NCBI GenBank assembly: GCA_023525715.1
Contig: CM042015.1
Span: 90,349,750 to 90,413,749, forward strand
Origin: Cichorium intybus
Lineage: Eukaryota > Streptophyta > Magnoliopsida > Asterales > Asteraceae
Direction of reading: 5' to 3'
DNA length: 64,000 bases
Position numbers and translations under genes: made by a program. Position 1 is the stretch's first letter, and each line of letters starts with the position of its first letter. The notes under the pieces were generated by a model that saw only the letters and a list, made by a program, of their open reading frames with translations, was not told where the DNA came from and did no database searches. Shown piece after piece: positions 50,851 through 61,167 of this stretch.

Positions 50851-52306
50851 AAAGCATGCTATCTCACCTGTTAAGTCTTCTGTTTTCTCTTCACTTATGA
50901 TCTTGAGAAAGTCAGGGTTAAAACCACTCATATCATAATTAGAAGGTACTTGACTTAGACCTTCCTGAAGAATAGGAATGGTCATACCTTCTATCATAGG
51001 ATGTGAAATTTCATCATTTACATTCTCAAGTAAATCAAGATTCATATCTTCCTGATCTAAGAAACTCCAATCTTCATCAAAAAGTACTTGACTTGGACCT
51101 TCCTGAAGAATAGGAATAACCATACCTTCTATTATAGGATGTGAGCCTTTATCATTTACATGCCCAAGTAAATCAACATCTATAGCAGAACCGGATGGCA
51201 AAAATTGCTGCTGTGCATGGGTCCCTGATGAAGTTTCCTCCATCTCCTCGGCCTTTCGTTTCCTGTAAACATCTCTAAAGACAGCTTGCCTAAATTTCTT
51301 TGTGGTATCAGTCATCTTCGAACTGGAACCCTCGAATATTGCTTTTTTCTCATTTTCTATACCAAGTATTACGTCTGCTTCATTAGCAATATTATTCAAT
51401 TCCTGTTACATAAATACCTTCAGTCAATACAATCTCATGGTACTAAAATTTTGAAAAAAAAAATGCAATTTTTAACCTGAGTATTGTTAATAAGAGTTTC
51501 TAGACTCTTAAGCTGTCTTCGAGGCCATTTTGGTATGCCTAACTCCCTACAACGATTCTTCAACTGGGTTGATCCAACGTTGAGTTCCTTTGCAGCTTCC
51601 AAAAGAGGCTTGTTAAAGTGCTGAGTTATTGCTTCCTTACTTAATGGCTGTCTAGAACCACTTCCACTGCCAACTACTGTGGCTCTTGGACTCAAAGAAT
51701 CAAATACGGTTGTGCTATTGTCATTCAGGATCAATTGAGCATGATCCTGACCAAAGATAAACTTTGGTGCAATAACATTAGTATCTGACGTCGACAATAA
51801 CTGTTGATTTTCAGCTATGAACCCAGGGTTTTGAAATCCCTCTAGATTTCTTTGAATCATCTGAAGGTGATTCTGGTATTGAAAACCTCCCTCAAACTCG
51901 GGATTCATTCCAACACTGTCGTTATGAATCACCTGTAGTTGATTGTCATTCTGTATGCTAGCCATGAATCCTTGATTCATGGGGATAATCTCACTATTCG
52001 TTAAGTGCTCGTCCATGAATGGATTGTAATCCGTTAAACTATCTATAAGTGGATCTAAAAAAAAAAAAAATTCAACCATCTACAGTAGATGCGACCTTTC
52101 GACTACCCAAAGTGCTATTTTTTCAACATTCACTGCTTAACTCCGATAAGGACAGGGAAAACAAAAAGACTCTTTATAAAAAAAAAATTTTATCTCCTGA
52201 AAGTGGAAATAATTCAAAGAACATTTAATTAAATAATATCATAATAATATATTAGAACCTACTCACCTGGCGTATATACAGCTCGTGGTCCACCTGTATC
52301 TTGCAT
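50836..52306 (-). CDS. Captured RWP-RK (RKD/NLP-like) transcription factor gene fragment
   Basis: Minus-strand exons are 52306-52267 (ATG, 40 nt, donor GTGAGT), 52054-51477 (578 nt, acceptor TTTTTTAG, donor GTTAAA) and 51402-50836 (stop, or a donor CAG|GTGAGA at 50868). The phases agree, giving up to 394 residues. An Asn/Gln-rich N-terminal half precedes an RWP-RK DNA-binding domain at about residues 151-206 (LSKEAITQHFNKPLLEAAKE.. to ..KWPRRQLKSLETLI). Exon 3 has a duplicated module of about 45 residues (VDLLGHVNDKGSHPIIEGM and LDLLENVNDEISHPMIEGM). Such proteins regulate nitrogen responses or germ-cell identity; which applies cannot be told. The core RWPxRK is KWPRRQ here. It lies antisense between gag and integrase remnants, with introns retained. 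The natural 3' end is probably lost. The open exons suggest recent capture. Confidence 0.82.
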
Positions 52307-52349
52307 ATTTTATTCCTCTTATGCGTATCAGCTATAAAATGACCTTACA

Positions 52350-52462
52350 AACATACATACATATACATACATACATATACATACATACATACACAGACAT
52401 ACTTACATACATACATACATACACATACATACATACATATACATACATATATACATACATAC
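52350..52462. repeat. (ACAT)n microsatellite at the capture junction
   Basis: An imperfect ACAT/ATAC tetranucleotide tract lies exactly between the RWP-RK upstream region and the resumption of integrase coding sequence. Long Tyr/Ile/His or Val/Cys/Met frames over it are artefacts. Confidence 0.9.
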
Positions 52463-53197
52463 AGTACCGCCTATCATCCTCAGACCGATGGTCAATCTGA
52501 GAGGACAATTCAAACACTCGAAGATATGTTGAGGGCGTGTGTCTTAGATTTCGGAGGAAACTGGGACTCTCATTTACCGTTGGTGGAATTCTCCTATAAT
52601 AACAGTTATCATTCTAGCATTGGGATGCCACCATTTGAGGCATTGTATGGCTGTAAATGCCGATCTCCTATTTGCTGGCATGAAATTGGGGAGTCTCACG
52701 TAATTCGTGCAACAGTGGATTCTCCAATCGTTGGTCCTGAGCTTATCCAGGAAACAACCGACAAAATCACTCAGATTCGCAATAACCTTCTCACAGCTCG
52801 TAGCCGACAAAAGAGTTATGCCGACAAGCGACGCAAACCGCTTGAATTTATCGTGGGTGACATGGTCATGTTAAAAGTGTCCCCATGGAAAGGTGTGGTT
52901 CGATTTGGACGCAAGGGTAAATTGGCACCACGCTACGTAGGCCCGTTTAAGATCCTGAAAAGGATCGGACCAGTAGCCTATGAGTTGGATCTACCAACAG
53001 AGCTTCAGAAAGTTCACCCACTATTTCATATAGCTAACCTCAAAAAGTGTTTAGCAGACGAGAACCTTCATGTTCCTCTCGAGGATATCCAAATTGACGA
53101 GACAATGCAATTTATCGAGAAACCCTTGGAAATTGCCGACCGGAAGGAAAAGCAACTCAAAAGAAGTCGCATTCCCCTGGTCAAGGTCAGGTGGTAG
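52463..53197 (+). pseudogene. Gypsy integrase C-terminal part, truncated
   Basis: Coding resumes abruptly at YSTAYHPQTDGQSERTIQTL, which contains the last catalytic residue (Glu of QSER) of the DDE triad; the two Asp residues are missing. It continues through ..FSYNNSYHSSIGMPPFEALY.., a GPY/F module (..RYVGPFKILKRIGPVAYEL..) and into the chromodomain region (..PLEIADRKEKQLKRSRIPLV). An in-frame TAG at 53195-53197 interrupts the chromodomain; homologous sequence (..GPEYTWECEDHIRTKYPHLF) continues in the same frame to a TAA at 53270-53272. It cannot give an active integrase. Confidence 0.9.
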
Positions 53198-53322
53198 TCG
53201 GCACGAGGACCCGAGTATACCTGGGAGTGTGAGGATCATATACGTACCAAATACCCGCATCTTTTCTCTTAAGGTACTTTCTTATTAAATTTCGGGACGA
53301 AATTTCCTAAAGTAGGGGAGAC
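53198..53322 (+). other. Chromodomain tail and polypurine tract
   Basis: The chromodomain remnant after the premature stop (53198-53272) is followed by a short 3' region ending in AGTAGGGGAGAC (53311-53322). That is the purine primer for plus-strand synthesis, directly abutting the 3' LTR. Confidence 0.8.
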
Positions 53323-56012
53323 TGTGACATCCGCCTAAAATGGATTCGGGTCAACCCAACCCAATTGGAAATCTAATAAACCCTAATCGTGATTACTTGA
53401 CGCTAATAAGATCAAAACTCATACACTACGTTATAAATTGATGTTAATAGCAATATAGCATAGTATAACGTTATAACTATAATCAAATTAAATTATGATA
53501 CCATATTATAATCAAATAAAAATATAATTCTTTAATTAAATTAAAAGAATCAAACTTGAATGCTATAATTAAACTTCAAATCAAAGTAGATTGTTATAAT
53601 CAAATAATAACCTATTTTTTTTATAAAACTCTATTTTTATAAACACTACATTAAATTTTATAAAAATCTTAAGATGCTTGTGCTAGTGGAAAATTATGAA
53701 GACCACCAAAAGCCAAAAAATATTCCCATGGTCTCCCACTCACACCTCCTATCATCTTTCCTTTCCTTTTCCTCTCACCACATTATTCTCATCACCACTC
53801 AAACCCTCTCTATTCTTTCTCTCACTCTCAATCTCGAAATTTCTCCAAGAAAGCTTCATTTTCCAGCCAAGAACAATCCCTCATACTCAAATCTTCATCC
53901 CTCTTGAAGCATTCCTCAAGGTATGCTGTTAAAAGTTTCAAATTCATACATGAAACAAATTAAATCCACCAAAATATCTAAAACTCATTTTATGTATAAA
54001 CCTGATTTTTCTCAGAATCCCAATAATAAAATAAGAAGTTCTGGAAATTTTCAGAAATTAACTCATTGTTATCGAATTATTATAATTATTGCACTAAAAT
54101 AGGGCAATAATTCATATAAAATACTTTTTGTATTCAATAAATTCTGAGAAAATTATGGGATGACCCATAAACTGAGAAAACATAATTTATGAAGTTTCAT
54201 GCATTTATATTACAGTTTTATGGTTATTTTGTATTATATTTTGTTGAAGCTAAATAAATAGAAAAATATAGTTATGTATGTCAAAAACACGATTTTATAT
54301 TTTTCGCACCTTAATAACATTATAAAGACCCCATGCAAAAATTTACAGATTTTTGTAAGAATGTTTTCTTATTTTTCCAAATTTAATGATTGTTTAATGG
54401 GTTAAATTGTTAATAAATAGCTATACAAGTCCGAAAATTATAAACCCTTGTCACAATATCATATATGACATATTAATCATAGATAAAAAGTTTAATGAAT
54501 TTTCCTTAATAGTTTACTATTATTTATGATTTTATTGATTAGTTAATAATGAAAAACATAATAAATACTTCCCATTGTCCAAAATATCCAAACTATTTAC
54601 AGTAGGCTCAATATAATGTTAGAAAACTATGGTTAATTTTCCAGAATTTTTGGGAATCATTTATTATTTTTCCCGAAATTTGTTGTGGTTTAATTATTAA
54701 AATACTAAATAAATACTAAAGCAGTTAAGAAAAATATGAAAATTTTACAGTAATTACTATTTTATGAAATAATGATTTTCTGATAATTTCAGAATTTTTC
54801 ATTACTGTTTATTATTTAAAACCATTTTCCTAAATATCTAAGCATGTAAAAATGCATTTTTAATGATTATTTCATATAAATAATTGTTTATAATATATAA
54901 AATCTGTAAATACTTATAATTTGACTAGTTATTATTTTAATAAGAAATTATTAAAATCTTGCCTAAAGTGAAAATATAAATTAATTAAGCAAAGTAATTA
55001 ATTCAATTTAAAATTCATTTAACATATGAATACATTAATATTCAAAACAAAATTTGGATTATTGTTAATTTATCTAATATAAGAATATATGTCTAATTAT
55101 TTTTATTAATACTATATTCCCGTTTATCGATTCCTAAACCAAAACTATTAATTATATTAGGTTCTACGTCATTTTGACCCGAGCCGTCTTTCGTACGACA
55201 CGCGTATTCCGTTTGGACTAATGTGAGTAATCTACCCCATATTTTATAATTTTAAATACTTTTGGGGTGTATCATGTGGTTTTAATATGTTCCAACTTCA
55301 TTTTATTATTTTTTTCACCATTGAGACATTGTTGGGACATTTATATGTGAATCATTATTTGTATAATTGTTGTTTGTTTACGCTACATGTACTTGTAGTG
55401 CATTACCATTTTTAGTCTAATCTCCATGACTATGCCCGTATTCTTGAGGTACGTTATGGACAATAATAGCGCTATTGGGTTGACCACCCCGCCTTGGGAC
55501 GCTAAGGTGATTGATTGCACATGGTTGAGTGTGTATGATGATTAGATGCTCCATCCTATATATATACATGTATATGTACATATAGGGTGAGGACTTATTG
55601 TTGTTGTTATCATTTGTTAATCAATATTTTTGATTTATAAACCGTTATCTCAATAACACTTGCTTGTCGACTTCAAAAGAAAACAAGTTTCAAATTATCA
55701 ATATTTCAAACTCACAATTTTCTTTAATAAAACTTGATTACTCACCAACTCTCGTAGTTGACCTGTTTTTACCCATGATGCAGATTTGAAGAATGAAGTT
55801 GATGAAAAGTAGGGTGTACCTTAGAAACCCACAAGACTATTTAAATTTGATGTAATAAATGTTGTTGTAATTGGATTTGTATTTGTATGTTGTGGATCTT
55901 GTTTGCATACTTAGTACTTAATTGAATCTAATCATATTATAACATAGTTGTCACGAGACTTTGAACAATATATCACACCGTGATCGATTCCGCCAAGGAT
56001 CGGGGTGTGACA
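53323..56012 (+). repeat. 3' LTR of the gypsy element
   Basis: 2690 bp, the same length as the 5' LTR and nearly identical to it. The right end GGGGTGTGACA abuts the second GATAA duplication at 56013-56017. Confidence 0.96.
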
Positions 56013-56017
56013 GATAA

Positions 56018-56922
56018 CAACCAGGATTCCACACCAACAGAATGGCAGGTCAAGGTTCTCACAATCTTTAGTAAAAAAACCACAACAATTTCAATGAACA
56101 ATCACACACACAGATTACAAAAATGACGATTAAGCAATTCACGTGATCACATAAAGCACATAGGAACTGGTGTTCATAACCAGCCCTAGAGCTAAGAAAA
56201 GAAATAGCCCCTGCCTATAGGCCAAGAGAACTAACATCGAAAACAGTGGATTTCAGTTTCTTGCTACTGACAAGGACGGAAAAGAGACTTATAGAGTATC
56301 AACAGCTGTTGCTTTCCAGGAATTGCCTAAACAAAAATAGTACAGAAAATAAAAGGACAACTTACAGTGGAGAATTATGGAGACAAATTACACCTTACAA
56401 CCACGCACACGCCTATCAGGCCCAACAATCGTCACTCCACCCTAACCTCTAGAACAAAGAAGTACACCGTTAATCTCAGTGAATAACCTCTCAATATAAA
56501 AAGAACACGAACCAAACAACTCAACTACAACAGTCAAGACAAAAAAACGAGTTGACAATATGAGGTTTAGATCGAATGTTACTAAAAATTCAAGAAAAAA
56601 ACACTAGATTTGAAAGTATTAAAGCCACAAGAAACCAGTCGTAAAGAACAATCGGGAAAGGGCTTCGATCTAGGTTGTAACAAAACTCGTCCAACCGAGA
56701 TCAAGTATGATCGTGTCAGATGAGGAACACCGTTTTACAGGTGTATGTAACACTGAAAAAAACGCGATCAAGAAGATCTAAATAAGCAGACCAACAAGTA
56801 TAGATCTAACTAGATCTAGAAAACATAAAACAACCAGTAGACCACACAGATCTATAAGATCTGGTAAGTTGAAGATCAAGAAGAATAAGGGAAATCAATC
56901 GGTCTTAATGGCGCTGATTCCA
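56018..56922 (-). other. Leader region of copia C, separated from its gag by the gypsy insertion
   Basis: The untranslated leader of copia C on the minus strand, starting at its primer site (56922-56910). The gypsy insertion point lies about 43 bp upstream of the gag ATG at 46786. No gene is recognised here; a 68-codon plus-strand frame (56246-56452) has no homology to anything I know. Confidence 0.6.
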
Positions 56923-57450
56923 TGTTGAAAATCAATAACTAAAACCATTTTCTTCTTAACCAGAAAACACATTTAAGATATAACTCTCTACACAATCACT
57001 ATCATTCAGTAACTAGAGAATCACAGACAAAACAAAAACTCAACAAGATATAAAACCCTAACTTTGACATACAGAAACGCTAATTTTATGTAAGCTATCG
57101 AGAGAGCCAAAAACACTGAGAAATCTTGTGTACGTCTTAATGAGCTACTGCACCTCTCCTTCAGCCTTTTATACTTCCTGGTTGACCCATGATTATCCAT
57201 GGGTCATAACAAGATCCACATGTTTTTCCCTGTCAACTATACTAGACACGAGCCGCACCCCCTCGACATTGCTTGAGTACACGATCAGTCCCTCAAGAGT
57301 CTTTCTTTCCTCAAAACAAGCATTACATCACACCTTTTTGCATATGTCACATTCAACCCTCCGAATACCTGCATTAACCAATGTAAGTTAGAACATAAAT
57401 TACTTAAACCGAGATATTGTTAAGTTTGCTAGAAAATGTATATTTCAACA
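56923..57450 (-). repeat. 5' LTR of copia C
   Basis: 528 bp partner of 41752-42279. Its right end TTTCAACA abuts CGAAT and the 5' part of the split GDSL exon. Confidence 0.95.
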
Positions 57451-57484
57451 CGAATTAAAGAATGTTAAATCAAGTGTTTACAAT
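57451..57484 (-). pseudogene. GDSL lipase pseudogene, 5' part of exon 3
   Basis: On the minus strand an acceptor TTTATTTGTAG is followed by 34 nt. Using the same phase as the intact paralogue these read (D)CKHLI, a stop, then HSLI, running straight into LMGEIGGNDYN at 41751 once the copia element is removed. The alignment with ECNSYFKRSLFLLGE of the intact gene is gap-free over 15 positions; one codon has become TAA. Exon 3 therefore already carried, or later gained, a nonsense change besides the insertion. Confidence 0.85.
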
Positions 57485-58330
57485 CTACAAATAAACATGA
57501 ACAACTCATAACAATTCAAAAGATTGAGAATTCTTTTTCGATTTTGGTAATTAATTACTTCGTTGATGTAACCGTTCAATTAAACTTCGATAATTATATA
57601 TAACTTTATGAAAATTGCGTCTATCTACCGTCCTTGCTTCCAATTTGATCAACTTAAAATTCAAACTAACGTATTTCTATAAGAATGATGATGTAGTTTG
57701 TGACGATATATTATTAACTTAATATAAATTATTATTTTATTTACATATGTATTTGTTATCCGACATGGTTGACTACGAAAGCCAAGGCTGAACTCAATCA
57801 CAAAGTCAAATATATATGGTCGGATAGTAGAAACATCAAAGATCCATATTCCGACGAAAATTTTCAAAACTGTAAATTCAAATTTTATTATTTCCTTTAA
57901 AAAGTTAAGGTTTTATTTAATATAATCAAATAATTCAAAAATTTTCAAAACATGGTTGACTACAAACGCCAAAGATGAACTCAATCACAAAGTCAAATAT
58001 ATGGTCAAATAGTAGAACATTCAAACATACATATTCCGAGGAAAAATATCAGAACGGTAATTCAAAATTTATCATTTCCTTTAAAAAGCTAATGTTTTTA
58101 TTTAATATAATCAAATAATTCGAAAATATGATGCGGCTCAAAATAAACTTCACCAACTCAAGACCACTTAACAAATGGTCATGTCACCATCAAAAAAAAT
58201 CCTAGAATATTTGAAACTTTGGAATTTGTTCTTTAGTTTGAAGATATAAATGAATAATAAAATTAAGTTAACTGAATTGTGACGAATAACTTCTTAAACT
58301 AAAACAAGTTTTAATTTATATTAGTTGATA
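57485..58330. other. AT-rich spacer with a tandem duplication
   Basis: The 187-bp unit starting ACATGGTTGACTAC is repeated twice (57763-57949 and 57950-58130), diverged. Upstream exons of the GDSL pseudogene were looked for here and not found. The rest is AT-rich with nothing recognisable. Confidence 0.6.
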
Positions 58331-58338
58331 GGTAGTTT

Positions 58339-59348
58339 CAGGGGCGGAACACGAGTACCAGAAGTAGAGGGGCCGAAACATCATATATCTAAAAATTATA
58401 TTTTTCAAATTAGGGAAATCTTTAAATGATATATCATAAAATATACTCATGCAGATTTATCATATATAATTAACAATGCTCTACAAAAATATATATCATA
58501 AAATAGACTCATGCAGATTTGTTTTGTTTCAAAACTAATGAATGCATTCTCTATTTCTAGAGCACGACAATTGACGCGAGCTTTTCATCATTTTACTACC
58601 GGTGGAATTTTGTTGGAATAAATTAATATTAAAATTGCAAACTTATACATATATATCGTGTTTATATAGGTATATACTCTAATCAAAACCAATACAAAAA
58701 TAACAATTATACAATACTTTTCTCTTGAAAAGGACGAATGAGTACTAGCAAAATATTTAAAAACAATTAGCATCAATTGGCAAGCTGTCAAGCAGTAATA
58801 CACCATTGACTGAAGCAACATCATATACAGTTCAACAGTAGATTAAAGGCAAAAGTAAACAAACTAGAGGGTAAAACCAAAAAAGCAAACAAAACTAGCA
58901 CTCAAAAAGTAGTACCTTGACAAAGTTATCATTATACATCCTCAAAGAAATGCAACTGCAGATGAAGAAGCAAAGGGAGATGCAATTCTGAAGACGGCAA
59001 CTGCAAAAGTATTATGGAAGATCGACAACGGCAAGCGACAGAGTGAGAAGGACATGTGATGGACGAGATTTTATTTGAAACAACTACAATGGAGAGCAGC
59101 GATTTCTCATAATCAGTTATGGATACGATATCTTTTATTCTAACGCCTGATTTATTTCCTTTTATTTTCTCCTAATTATGGAGTTATATTCTTAATCTTA
59201 TACTAATGTAATCTGTTTCGAAAATCTCGGGAGGCCAACGTAGTACTTATCCTTAAATAATAAGCGAACTTGTAAAATTTTTGATATTATCAGGCTAAAA
59301 ATCAGGGGGGCCATGGCCCCTCCTGGCCCCTTAAGGGATCCGCCACTG
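58339..59348. mobile_element. Non-autonomous hAT element, 1010 bp
   Basis: The ends CAGGGGCGGA and, inverted, CAGTGGCGGA (one mismatch) are followed inward by GGGGCC-rich subterminal sequence. The 8-bp duplication GGTAGTTT is perfect (58331-58338 and 59349-59356). CAGNGGCGGA with an 8-bp target is typical of plant hAT MITE-like elements. No transposase is present. Confidence 0.93.
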
Positions 59349-59356
59349 GGTAGTTT

Positions 59357-59830
59357 CAACAACTACTATTATAATCTTACTGGTTTGTTTATATAGTTAT
59401 CGACGTGCAATCTTTTAGAAAATCATAAAAATAAAAGTTTACTAAAAATGTTATCATTATTTGACATGCTAATGAATAATGATAAAGATTAAACTAAGTT
59501 CAATCATATGATGTTGATTCCGAATCTATTTTTTCAGTTAGCGATGATTTATGTCGCGGGGGTTGGTGAGTGGATTACTACCCGTGGACTACACTCGTAC
59601 GGTTGGTGAAGATTCAATAACGTCATTTTTGTATATATGTGTTAATGTTCTTTATAGTTTATACAGAGTATTTCACAATATTTTAAATTGTGGCTGTCGT
59701 GTACAGCTATACATACGTCATAAATAGAAATGTAACATGCTGTATTTCAGACAAAAAATCCGGAAATTTGTATCGGAAACTAATTTCGAATAGTGGAAAA
59801 AATCAAAGCAGACGGATCGATAAACAATAT
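59357..59830. other. AT-rich spacer
   Basis: No gene or repeat is recognised between the hAT element and the LTR of copia D. Confidence 0.4.
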
Positions 59831-60741
59831 TGAGAATTATGTATCAATTGATCACTAATAATAAATTCAATTATTATTATATATTACCCAATTTTCTCCA
59901 GAAATCAGATTTGATCATTCGCAATCAGATCTGATTATAGAAATGTAGAAAAAGACTGTCTCGTTATCGGACGAAATAAATACGAGACAGAAATATTAAA
60001 ACCAACCTGAATATCATTGATTCGTTAGTCGTTGAGACTGCACAGATTGACTCCTGTCCTTAAAGGTTTTACGGCGGTCGTCGGCTGTAAGCTTTCAGCG
60101 TAAAACTCCGGATTTAATGCAGAATATCGTTCGTTTCAACAGCTATGGAAGAACAGATAAACGCAAAACGAATACTCAGAAAAGAGAAAGAAATCGCAGA
60201 GAGAGAGCAGAGAATTTTAGGTGTAGAATAAATGAGACCCGGGAGGCCCTATTTACACTAGCCGAGAATTATAGATGTCAACGGATTTGAATTTGAATTT
60301 AAAATTCAAATTCTGGATAAAAATCTGATCCGAAATTCAAATATGGATAACACCATCTGAACTCAATTTGAATAGTAATCCGATTTCAGACTTATCCAAT
60401 TTTCGTACTGCCGCGGCGCGCAGCGCGGTCCGCTACCCTTTGCAGCGCAAACCCGTTGACTGGGTCGATCCAACCGAGCCGACCCGAACCTCGTTAAAAA
60501 TTAAAGCTCATCAGCTCTCAGCGACCGATGCATCGTGCGAAGTGCAAAGTGCGCCTAATCACGCCATCTCGCGTCCACGGCCTGGCTCGGCACGCGCGTG
60601 GGCTTGGCCTATCCCTATCCACTTAAAGCCTTTGAAGGCTTAGGAAAGGAATGAGGTTATAAACCCACAAAACTTTCTTTCCCCCACCAATGTGGGATAA
60701 AAGGAAAATCACCAACTTGTAATTTCCTTCAAATTCTAACA
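59831..60741 (-). repeat. 3' LTR of copia D (left limit inferred)
   Basis: The right limit is fixed by the polypurine tract. The left limit is inferred from the imperfect inverted TGAGAATT. A G/C-rich stretch at 60410-60610 (GCCGCGGCGCGCAGCGCGG and similar) stands out from the AT-rich flanks. Confidence 0.6.
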
Positions 60742-61167
60742 ATCTCCCACCAAGTTGGAGTGTTTCCTTTCATTCAGACAAATGACGTCACATGGGTGTC
60801 ACAAATATTAAACCCAAGTTTATGTGAATAAACAAGGAGAGACCGATTCAATGGTATCCTTATAAGTTTAAACCAAGAACCTTGTGACCTCTCCGGTTTA
60901 CCCCCACACATCACCTGCTGTCTTTGCGTTTTCACTGAGCGCGAATATGGCCATGTGCTATGAAACCTTAATACCCTCTAGAAGATAAACCAATAATATT
61001 CATTTGAAGTCGTATAGGCAAAGTTTTACAACATCTTCGTTGCTTAGATGTCTCCAAAACATTGTTAAGAGCCTTAGCTCAACCTCGTTCTCGGCAATGC
61101 CGTACTATCCTACCTCACATGGATCTATCATAATTGATAGTACCTTCTATCGTCAGTGACTTCGTCG

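Larger units (their letters stand above)
46830..56012 (+). mobile_element. Young Ty3/gypsy chromovirus-type element carrying a captured RWP-RK gene
   Basis: Two LTRs of exactly 2690 bp (46830-49519 and 53323-56012; TGTGACATCCGCC...GGGGTGTGACA) are flanked by GATAA (46825-46829 and 56013-56017). The primer site TGGTATCAGAGC is at 49523-49534, two bases after the 5' LTR, and a purine tract AGTAGGGGAGAC ends at 53322. By eye only about eight substitutions separate the LTRs, so insertion is recent. The 3.8 kb interior holds a gag start (50655), then an antisense RWP-RK gene fragment, then the C-terminal part of integrase. Protease, RT, RNase H and the integrase core are absent. It must be non-autonomous. 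Confidence 0.95.
41752..57450 (-). mobile_element. Ty1/copia element C, hosting a nested gypsy element
   Basis: LTRs of 528 bp each lie at 41752-42279 and 56923-57450 (TGTTGAAAATCAA...TATTTCAACA). The flanking pentamers AGAAT (41747-41751) and CGAAT (57451-57455) differ at one position. On the minus strand a run of 14 G (42280-42293 complement) forms the polypurine tract next to the 3' LTR. TGGAATCAGCGCC next to the 5' LTR (56922-56910) is a variant tRNA-Met primer site. Without the nested 9183-bp gypsy element and its 5-bp duplication it is about 6.5 kb. It sits inside exon 3 of a dead GDSL lipase. Confidence 0.94.

Noticed and set aside
52285..52517. Open frames rich in His/Thr/Tyr or Val/Cys/Met
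   Set aside because: They are translations of the (ACAT)n repeat at the capture junction.
46830..56012. Segmental duplication of 2.7 kb (46830-49519 versus 53323-56012)
   Set aside because: The copies begin TGTGACA and end TGTGACA, abut a primer site and a polypurine tract, and carry GATAA duplications outside. They are LTRs of one element.
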